From a virus, in the IMG/VR virus record IMGVR_UViG_3300010396_000056, positions 1 to 47,071 of that record: a DNA stretch of 47,071 bases; one strand, given 5' to 3'. Both the position numbers and the translations under genes were made by a program. The notes below the pieces were generated by a model. The model was given only the letters and a program-made list of their open reading frames with translations, was not told where the DNA came from and searched no databases. Positions 5,965 through 10,428 of the stretch are shown here, piece by piece (position 1 is the first letter of the stretch; every line of letters begins with the position of its first letter).

Positions 5965-5983
5965 TATCGCCTCCTAAGCGATA
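5965..5983 (-). promoter_or_regulatory. SD-in-loop hairpin of the first early gene
   Basis: Minus strand TATCGC-TTAGGAG-GCGATA, a perfect 6-bp inverted repeat with the SD (TTAGGAG) filling the 7-nt loop. A GGA in an apical hairpin loop is the geometry bound by CsrA/RsmA-type repressors. It is the best example of the repeated element in this genome. Confidence 0.65.
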
Positions 5984-5988
5984 TACAT

Positions 5989-6017
5989 ACAGTAAATGAC
6001 AACAACGTTATTGTCAA
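5989..6017 (-). promoter_or_regulatory. Leftward early promoter with 20-bp palindromic operator
   Basis: On the minus strand, -35 TTGACA is at 6017-6012, followed after 17 bp by TACTGT at 5994-5989, a weak -10. The near-perfect palindrome TGACAACAACGTTATTGTCA (5997-6016, one mismatched pair) overlaps the -35 and the spacer, as expected for a repressor operator. The region is AT-rich compared with its surroundings. The start of the leftward unit at 5960 fits. Confidence 0.65.
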
Positions 6018-6051
6018 CATCTAAATAAATCCAGTGTTTATGCGGTTTCTA

Positions 6052-6060
6052 TGCTACAAT
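6052..6060 (+). promoter_or_regulatory. Rightward promoter candidate, extended -10
   Basis: TGCTACAAT is an extended -10 motif (TGn plus TACAAT at 6055-6060) with no good -35. It begins an 11-bp direct repeat, CTACAATTGCC (6054-6064), whose second copy is at 6119-6129. Confidence 0.45.
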
Positions 6061-6118
6061 TGCCTATCGCTTGATACGTCCGACTCTCAATCGGATAGCT
6101 ATTCGCGGTCAATCCGCT

Positions 6119-6129
6119 CTACAATTGCC
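6119..6129 (+). promoter_or_regulatory. Second CTACAATTGCC repeat; -10 for leaderless start at 6132
   Basis: This copy holds TACAAT at 6120-6125, ending 6 nt before the ATG at 6132. No SD precedes that ATG, so transcription from this box would give a leaderless message. No convincing -35 was found at 16-18 bp. Confidence 0.45.
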
Positions 6130-6131
6130 GC

Positions 6132-6620
6132 ATGAGCACCACGATAGAAGCAATACAGTCGGCACCTGACGCTCCACGGCGTACTGCGAGACGCTACACA
6201 GGGCCAACAGGTGCCGCTCCTCTCATCCGCAGAGCCAAGCAACGCAACCCAAACCTCACAAACTCAGAGATAGCTCGCCGTGTCGGATGCTCTCCAAGCA
6301 ACGTTGACTACGTATTGAAGCGCTACTTGGGCAAGAACAATGAAGCCGACCTGCGCCAATTCCAAGATAATCAAGCGGATGCGTTCGATGCAGTCGCAAT
6401 GCGGTCATTGTTATCCATCACACCGAAGAAGTTGGCAACAGCGAGCGCGGTCCAGCTGATGACGGCTGCTGCGATCGCTACAGACAAGGCGCGTCTGGTA
6501 CGCGGCCAGGCTACAGGCATCAACGTCAACGTGCTGATGGATGTGGTTGAGGCGATAAGGCTTAGGGGTAGACAGCCTGTAGTTCAGAAGCCAATCAGCG
6601 GTGGATCTGCGGGTGAGTAG
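6132..6620 (+). CDS. HTH DNA-binding protein, possible terminase small subunit
   Basis: A 162-residue protein. After a basic N-terminus (RRTARRYTGPTG), residues about 42-63 form an HTH (NLTNSEIARRVGCSPSNVDYVLKRY). A helical region follows, with the pattern SITPKKLATASAVQLMTAAAIATDKARLVRGQAT. That second region resembles the oligomerisation part of HTH proteins found near phage terminase genes, so a small terminase role is possible, although TerL is 3.8 kb away. The alternative is a regulator, supported by its position at the divergent control region and its apparently leaderless start. No SD is visible upstream of the ATG. Confidence 0.7.
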   Translation: MSTTIEAIQSAPDAPRRTARRYTGPTGAAPLIRRAKQRNPNLTNSEIARRVGCSPSNVDYVLKRYLGKNNEADLRQFQDNQADAFDAVAMRSLLSITPKKLATASAVQLMTAAAIATDKARLVRGQATGINVNVLMDVVEAIRLRGRQPVVQKPISGGSAGE

Positions 6621-6792
6621 CTGCGAGTCGTGCGGGTTCCGGCGCGGTCGCATCACCGTGGTGTGGCCTAGTGGTGAGAGGCTACATGTCTGCGGTCGCT
6701 GTTGGTACGCTATACGAGACAACCGCTTTGCTATCAATGGCTTAGGTTGGCGCTCACGCTGCACCATGCACAGGCTGCAACGCGTGGTGTAG
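6613..6792 (+). CDS. Zinc-ribbon small protein (59 aa)
   Basis: A 59-residue basic protein with two C-x2-C knuckles, CESCGF near the N-terminus and CGRCW at about residue 31, so one zinc ribbon is predicted. The GTG at 6613 overlaps the preceding stop region (GTGAGTAG) and gives a compact protein; an upstream in-frame GTG at 6601 is the alternative. It is probably translationally coupled to the HTH gene. It may act as a nucleic-acid or RNA-polymerase binding factor, but this is unproven. Confidence 0.55.
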   Translation: MSSCESCGFRRGRITVVWPSGERLHVCGRCWYAIRDNRFAINGLGWRSRCTMHRLQRVV

Positions 6793-6815
6793 GTGGCTAT
6801 GTGTAACATTTTGTT

Positions 6816-6852
6816 GGGGTTGGGGCCATATAAGAATGCTTGTGGGGTGGGG
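6816..6852 (+). other. Four G4 runs, potential G-quadruplex
   Basis: GGGG runs lie at 6816-6819, 6822-6825, 6844-6847 and 6849-6852, in two closely spaced pairs separated by 18 nt. Each pair is followed by CCAT, so the segment is also an imperfect duplication (GGGGTTGGGGCCAT and GGGGTGGGGCCAT). It lies in the non-coding stretch 6793-6959 upstream of a strong promoter. Confidence 0.4.
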
Positions 6853-6906
6853 CCATCCCCCATGCGTTGACGTACGCCCGTCGAGGGTTCATATCCCCGT
6901 CTCGCA
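6842..6906 (+). other. tRNA-like fold remnant (not a standard tRNA)
   Basis: A 65-nt segment folds on paper as a closing stem GTGGGGT/GTCTCGC (all pairs possible but four wobbles). Inside are a GGGG-CCAT-CCCC hairpin, a GCGT-TGACGT-ACGC hairpin and a GGG-TTCATAT-CCC T-arm-like hairpin, ending in A then T5. It is too short, has a 6-nt anticodon-position loop and lacks A58, so it is not a normal tRNA. It could be a decayed tRNA or a tRNA-derived attachment sequence. Confidence 0.2.
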
Positions 6907-6924
6907 TTTTTCCGCTAAAACAGG

Positions 6925-6953
6925 TTGACATGTGTGTTCATTTGTAATACTAT
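6925..6953 (+). promoter_or_regulatory. Strong sigma70-type promoter for leaderless RHH gene
   Basis: TTGACA (6925-6930), a 17-bp spacer, TACTAT (6948-6953), then 6 nt to the ATG at 6960. The sequence is AT-rich, and no SD precedes the ATG. It is the best promoter match on the plus strand. Confidence 0.8.
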
Positions 6954-6959
6954 GTAGTC

Positions 6960-7334
6960 ATGTTGATATCGCTTAGAATACAAGATGAGTTGATGGTTGA
7001 GATTGACCGTTTGGCTGAGTCCGATGGTCGTAGCCGAAACTCGTTCATTGTTCGAGCGCTGGAGGGGATGTATGGAAACGGCAGAGTTGATGGGTCAGAG
7101 TCGGGATCATCGGTTGGCGGAGGTGGGGACGGAACCGGAGTGTCCGTTGTGCGGAAGGCCGAGGGTGACAAGAAGCTGTTACATCCGGTGCAACCCTTGC
7201 GGGGTGAACTGGCTGGACGAGGAGATGCACCTGCCCAACTACCTCCAGCGGGACCCGCGAGTAGTTCGCCGGGAAGCTGCCCTCATGGTAAACGGAACGC
7301 GGCCTACTGCCGGGCAACCGGGGGCGGGTGCTGA
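6960..7334 (+). CDS. Ribbon-helix-helix regulator, leaderless
   Basis: The open frame gives 124 residues. The first 39 or so (MLISLRIQDELMVEIDRLAE followed by SDGRSRNSFIVRALEGMYG) form a complete Arc/CopG ribbon-helix-helix domain: one beta strand for DNA contact and two helices for dimerisation. The remainder is low-complexity (Gly, Ser, Pro) and overlaps the next gene in another frame, so it may be a disordered tail read through an overprinted region. The ATG lies 6 nt after a consensus promoter without an SD. It is a likely regulator of the rightward unit. Confidence 0.7.
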   Translation: MLISLRIQDELMVEIDRLAESDGRSRNSFIVRALEGMYGNGRVDGSESGSSVGGGGDGTGVSVVRKAEGDKKLLHPVQPLRGELAGRGDAPAQLPPAGPASSSPGSCPHGKRNAAYCRATGGGC

Positions 7335-7338
7335 ATGA
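7072..7338 (+). CDS. Zinc-ribbon protein overlapping the RHH gene
   Basis: An 88-residue protein with CPLC (about residue 24) and C-x3-C-x2-C (SCYIRCNPC) motifs, a clear zinc ribbon. The ATG at 7072 is preceded by GGAGG at a good distance. It overlaps the RHH open frame by about 260 nt in the +1 phase, and its codon pattern looks more natural there than the RHH tail. It overlaps the next gene by ATGA (7335-7338). Function unknown. Confidence 0.6.
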   Translation: METAELMGQSRDHRLAEVGTEPECPLCGRPRVTRSCYIRCNPCGVNWLDEEMHLPNYLQRDPRVVRREAALMVNGTRPTAGQPGAGAE

Positions 7339-7499
7339 ACGACACAGGCATTGGTTCTGACGTGTACAAGGTTGTGGCAGGGTGTACGAACTGTTGGCAT
7401 TGGGGGTTCATCACTGGCAAGCGCGGGGAGAAGATCACTGGAAAGCATGAGTGTCCCAACTGTGGGTGTAAGACGTTTCTGAAGAAGTCTGAAATGTAG
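7335..7499 (+). CDS. 54-aa zinc-ribbon miniprotein
   Basis: A 54-codon gene, ATG overlapping the previous stop as ATGA. The translation has CTNCWHWGF ... CPNCGCKTF, two C-x2-C pairs about 26 residues apart, the simplest zinc-ribbon layout. It is the third consecutive zinc-ribbon gene here (6613, 7072, 7335). Basic C-terminus. No specific family. Confidence 0.65.
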   Translation: MNDTGIGSDVYKVVAGCTNCWHWGFITGKRGEKITGKHECPNCGCKTFLKKSEM

Positions 7500-7532
7500 T
7501 GGCATGTACGGGAAAGAGCAGAAGGTGAAGCG

Positions 7533-7784
7533 ATGAGAAAGATTTCCGCGAAGGTTGTTCAGTCAGAGATAGATCCTGTTCCTGTGGAGTTGATAGCTTC
7601 GTCTATCCGTGACATCGGTATAGCGGCTCGGAGGATCGAGGCTTCTGGTTTGTCGGAGCGTGCTCTGTGCCTTCTTCTTTCGGATTCTTCGCAGGTACCG
7701 TTTAGCACATGCCGCCTGGTTCTGCGTTCGATTGTGGCCCTTGAACAGAACTACGTCAAGAAGAAGGTCAAAGGAGGCAGTTGA
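7533..7784 (+). CDS. Hypothetical helical protein (83 aa)
   Basis: An 83-residue, largely helical protein (MRKISAKVVQSEIDPVPVEL...) ending in a Lys-rich tail. No domain recognised. AGAAGG precedes the ATG. Its stop overlaps the next start (TGATG region at 7782-7786), so it is coupled to the next gene. Confidence 0.6.
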   Translation: MRKISAKVVQSEIDPVPVELIASSIRDIGIAARRIEASGLSERALCLLLSDSSQVPFSTCRLVLRSIVALEQNYVKKKVKGGS

Positions 7785-7978
7785 TGGCAAAGGTAGGCGA
7801 GGACGCAGCAATGGAACTTCCACTGAACGATGAGCGGGTGGAACCGAAGAAGCACAACCGGCACGTACTGGTGGCGTTGAACCACCTTCACAAGCGTCGG
7901 GACACTCTGTTGGTGGCGCGGCAGAAGATCAACGATGAGTTGGATGAGATCCTGGAGTCGATACACGCACTCGGGTAG
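7784..7978 (+). CDS. Hypothetical helical protein (64 aa)
   Basis: A 64-residue protein. The last 35 residues form a probable coiled-coil helix (LNHLHKRRDTLLVARQKIND...). The ATG at 7784 has AAAGGAGG upstream and is preferred over the TTG at 7781. No function inferred. Confidence 0.6.
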   Translation: MAKVGEDAAMELPLNDERVEPKKHNRHVLVALNHLHKRRDTLLVARQKINDELDEILESIHALG

Positions 7979-8012
7979 AAGAACGGCGGAGAACCCGCTT
8001 AGGAGAGCACTA

Positions 8013-8294
8013 ATGGCAGCATTGAACGAACAGCAGAAGTACCTTCTCAGTCGTATTCCATCGCGGTATGACATCAAGGACGCGTCTATACCGGACACAA
8101 CCGAAGTGAAGCACGCTCGTAAGGTGATCGAGGCCCACGACAAGAAGACTGCGGAGCATCGGTGTGAACGGTCGAACAAATTCAACAAGTCTCTTACGGC
8201 AGCGCGAGAAGCCATCTACTTCAAGAAGCCGGATGAGGCTCTGGCCTTGGTCCGTGCGCTTGAGGCCGAGTTCCCCAAGAAGTGCACCTGCTAG
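8013..8294 (+). CDS. Hypothetical protein (93 aa)
   Basis: A 93-residue protein, charged and helical, ending FPKKCTC. The ATG at 8013 follows TTAGGAG, which lies in a 3-bp hairpin similar to the early-gene SD hairpins. The longer open frame upstream overlaps the previous gene and lacks an SD. The family is unknown. It is the last gene before the hairpin at 8311-8353. Confidence 0.55.
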   Translation: MAALNEQQKYLLSRIPSRYDIKDASIPDTTEVKHARKVIEAHDKKTAEHRCERSNKFNKSLTAAREAIYFKKPDEALALVRALEAEFPKKCTC

Positions 8295-8310
8295 AATCCT
8301 CATCACCAAC

Positions 8311-8353
8311 AGCGAAGCCGCCAAACCTCGTATGGGTTTCTGGCGGCTTCGCT
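8311..8353. terminator. Strong hairpin between convergent genes
   Basis: Perfect 13-bp arms AGCGAAGCCGCCA (8311-8323) and TGGCGGCTTCGCT (8341-8353), with an inner AACC/GGTT pairing. It lies between the plus gene ending at 8294 and the minus gene ending at 8383, so it could terminate both. There is no T-tract on either side, so intrinsic termination is uncertain. Confidence 0.55.
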
Positions 8354-8382
8354 GTGCTTAGGAGGCGTGTGGTGCAGTTCAA

Positions 8383-8622
8383 TTATGCCACAGGTTCGAT
8401 CGGGCCGGGGTCGTCGGTGGTTGCGGTGGCGGCGACCTGATTGAGAGCCTCAGCGACCGCCTGGATGCGCGCAATCTCCGGTGTGGCGTCAACCGGGTTG
8501 CCGGGGACGGAGTTGAGCTTGGCGGTGAGGTCGTTCAGTGCGGACGTGATGGTGGCGGCTGCGGTGGTCTCGGTTCCTTCGAGGGCGGTGATGGCGGCGT
8601 CAAGAGCGTCGAGTGTTGCCAT
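8383..8622 (-). CDS. Small phage protein of the ...LDAAITAL... type
   Basis: A 79-residue Ala- and Thr-rich helical protein, beginning MATLDALDAAITALEGTETT. Similar short helical proteins are widespread beside phage virion and lysis genes; their role is unknown, and a fibre- or needle-associated coiled coil is one idea. The ATG at 8622 has AAAGGA upstream. The frame stays open to a GTG at 8709, only 4 nt after the upstream stop. That longer form would add a hydrophobic membrane-anchor N-terminus (TLIIGVLCLQAWTLLEILI), giving two possible products. It lies on the minus strand inside the plus unit. Confidence 0.65.
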   Translation of the reverse strand: MATLDALDAAITALEGTETTAAATITSALNDLTAKLNSVPGNPVDATPEIARIQAVAEALNQVAATATTDDPGPIEPVA

Positions 8623-8713
8623 ATGGGATATTTCCTTTCGGGTTATGAGGATTTCGAGGAGAGTCCACGCCTGAAGGCAAAGAACGCCGATGATGAGTGT
8701 GTTGGTCACGGAT

Positions 8714-8887
8714 TTACTTTACCACTGACCCGAAGGCGTGCCAGCCGAGAATGCCGACCAGAATCCAGAGCACCAAGTAGGCTCCTGCACGGCGGTACCA
8801 GAGGGGTTCGGCGGGGTTGTAGTTCGACCAGAAGCCAAAGACGACCGCGATGACGTAGAGCATCCAGAACAGGATTCCAAGTGGCAT
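8714..8887 (-). CDS. 57-aa two-helix membrane protein
   Basis: A 57-codon gene, ATG at 8887 with AGAGGT upstream. The protein starts MPLGILFWMLYVIAVVFGFW and ends with a second hydrophobic stretch (AYLVLWILVGILGWHAF), so two transmembrane helices are separated by a short loop with Asn, Pro and Trp. This pattern is seen in small phage membrane proteins near structural genes. A holin-type function is possible but unproven. It pairs with the gene at 8383. Confidence 0.65.
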   Translation of the reverse strand: MPLGILFWMLYVIAVVFGFWSNYNPAEPLWYRRAGAYLVLWILVGILGWHAFGSVVK

Positions 8888-8910
8888 GGTGGTTACCTCT
8901 TACCGTGAGA

Positions 8911-8937
8911 TGCAGAAAGACCCCGCTGGGGGCGGGG
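8911..8937 (-). terminator. GC hairpin with U-rich tail on minus strand
   Basis: CCCCGC/GCGGGG arms (8921-8926 and 8932-8937) with a 5-nt loop. On the minus strand the stem is followed by TCTTTCT (8914-8920), an intrinsic-terminator layout. It lies just upstream of the minus gene at 8887, so it would act as an attenuator or end a leftward transcript. Modest support. Confidence 0.35.
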
Positions 8938-8940
8938 CCA

Positions 8941-9380
8941 GTCTGAGCTTAGGAGGCATGTTCGGATGCATCTGCCAGGACTCACGCGAACAAGTACATC
9001 TTGACACAATCAGATGTCTCATGCAAGTATGAAGTTGCCAGTGACTCTTATGCGGACGACCCCCGAACAATTCGGCTCGATACTCCCCACGACATCACAG
9101 GTCCGTGCATTCGGCTCAATTGGGAATTGCTACCCGAGAGAGTAACCGGCCCCTTGTGGGGGCTGCCCCCGCTCACTGGTCGATAGAGGATCGGTCTTCT
9201 GCGGGAGCCGAGCGTAAGCAATTGTGAGCTTGCAGAGCGATGGCGCATACCGGATAAAGGCATACCTTTACCAGCCCACGGAGACCAAGTTCACCCTTGT
9301 TTTCCGTGGCACACCCGAAACAGGCATCACTAAAAAAACTTGCTTTTGTTGTTGCTTCTAAAATGATTGCTGAGGCTTAT
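8941..9380. other. Non-coding stretch with short repeats
   Basis: No convincing gene. A TTG-started open frame at 9001-9186 lacks an SD and looks non-coding. The stretch has a direct repeat ATTCGGCTC (9070-9078 and 9109-9117), an inverted repeat CAATT-GGG-AATTG (9117-9129), a GGGGG-CTG-CCCCC hairpin (9158-9170), two GCATACC copies near 9245 and 9260, and an A/T-rich tract (9325-9380) leading to the dpdA-like gene. It could hold an origin or a promoter for the late region; neither is shown. Confidence 0.4.
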
Positions 9381-10106
9381 ATGAGGTTCTTCGTAGGACT
9401 CCACCAACCTAGCGATGCCAAGAACTTTTCGGCCTCGTTCGTTTCGGTGAATAGAATCCGCGATAGAAAATCTTCCTTTGAGATTGGCGACTGGATCATG
9501 GACAGCGGCGCGTTCACGGAAGTATCTACGCACGGTCGGTATCGCCATTCAGTTGAGGAATACGCAGAACAGATACGACGATGGAAAGACAATGGCAACT
9601 TGCTTGCGGCGGTATCTCAGGACTATATGTGCGAGCCCTTCATCGTGGAGAAGACTGGACTATCGGTTGCCGAGCATCAGGCGCTCACCATCGAACGCTA
9701 TGACACTTTGCTGACTTGTAATACTGGGGTTCTAATAATGCCCGTCCTGCAAGGATTCCACCCCGATGATTACGTTCGCCATATCCGCATGTACGGCGAG
9801 CGCTTGAAACCTGGCATGTGGGTTGGCGTGGGTTCTGTCTGCAAGCGCAATGGAAACATCCGAGCCATAGAAGATGTGCTGCTTACAATCCACCGAGAGA
9901 GACCGGATTTGAGGTTACATGGCTTCGGATTGAAAACCACGGCTTTATCATCTGGTCTTGTTCAGGAGTTGCTTCACACGGCAGATTCTATGGCCTGGTC
10001 ATTTGCAGCTCGCATTTCTGGGAGAAACGGAAATGACTGGCGCGAGGCTAGGGATTGGTCGAACCGTATAACGTCGAGGGCTGTACAGATGCCAATGTTT
10101 GTTTGA
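9381..10106 (+). CDS. dpdA: DpdA-like deazaguanine DNA transglycosylase
   Basis: A 241-residue protein of the tRNA-guanine transglycosylase (TGT) superfamily, of the phage DpdA-like type that exchanges guanine in DNA for a 7-deazaguanine and so protects against restriction. The active-site-type segment WIMDSGAFTEV (38-48) matches the TGT DSGGFQ motif. PVLQG (121-125) matches the substrate-site VQGG, VGVGSVCKR (148-156) follows, and ADSMAWSFAAR (201-211) matches the region of the catalytic Asp. MRFFVGLHQPSDAKNF at 9381 is a typical N-terminus for these proteins; the open frame upstream is A/T-rich leader. No folE, queD, queE or queC homologue is visible, so the deazaguanine would come from the host. 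Confidence 0.8.
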   Translation: MRFFVGLHQPSDAKNFSASFVSVNRIRDRKSSFEIGDWIMDSGAFTEVSTHGRYRHSVEEYAEQIRRWKDNGNLLAAVSQDYMCEPFIVEKTGLSVAEHQALTIERYDTLLTCNTGVLIMPVLQGFHPDDYVRHIRMYGERLKPGMWVGVGSVCKRNGNIRAIEDVLLTIHRERPDLRLHGFGLKTTALSSGLVQELLHTADSMAWSFAARISGRNGNDWREARDWSNRITSRAVQMPMFV

Positions 10107-10119
10107 AAGGAGACGCCCC

Positions 10120-10179
10120 ATGAAGATCCACTACTGGATATACGGACTCATCGTTGGTATCGCGGTGCTTTGCTGGTAA
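10120..10179 (+). CDS. 19-aa membrane micropeptide
   Basis: ATG at 10120 with AAAGGAG upstream, TAA at 10177. The product MKIHYWIYGLIVGIAVLCW is one hydrophobic helix with a basic start. It lies between the dpdA-like gene and the next gene, each with its own SD. Translation is plausible, but the peptide is too short for certainty. Confidence 0.4.
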   Translation: MKIHYWIYGLIVGIAVLCW

Positions 10180-10199
10180 GTTTGGAAGGGAGACGAAGG

Positions 10200-10421
10200 A
10201 TGAGCAAGGAAATAGACTGGGAAAAAATAACAGGATGTCAGCCGTGGATCGAAGCTGGCATTGGCGACCGCGTGGTGACTTGGGATGAATGGTGCGCACT
10301 CCTGGCCGAGTACAAGGTGTACCGAAGGCTGACGGAATTGCAGATCCAAGCAACAGTGCAGAGCCAAGCAGACATCGACCACTATTTAGATTTGGCCCGC
10401 TCAGAGATTGCCGAGGGATAG
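10200..10421 (+). CDS. Hypothetical protein upstream of terminase (73 aa)
   Basis: A 73-residue acidic protein (MSKEIDWEKITGCQPWIEAG...) with a helical C-terminus. GGAAGGGAG precedes the ATG at 10200. It lies directly before the large terminase, where a small packaging subunit often sits, but I see no HTH, so that role is only a possibility. Confidence 0.55.
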   Translation: MSKEIDWEKITGCQPWIEAGIGDRVVTWDEWCALLAEYKVYRRLTELQIQATVQSQADIDHYLDLARSEIAEG

Positions 10422-10428
10422 GAACCGA

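Noticed and set aside
9001-9186. TTG-started 61-codon open frame
   Set aside because: No SD, unusual composition and overlaps the repeat-bearing gap; treated as non-coding.
9218-9230. ATTGTGAGC similarity to the lac operator
   Set aside because: Only about ten bases match, without the second half-site; expected by chance.
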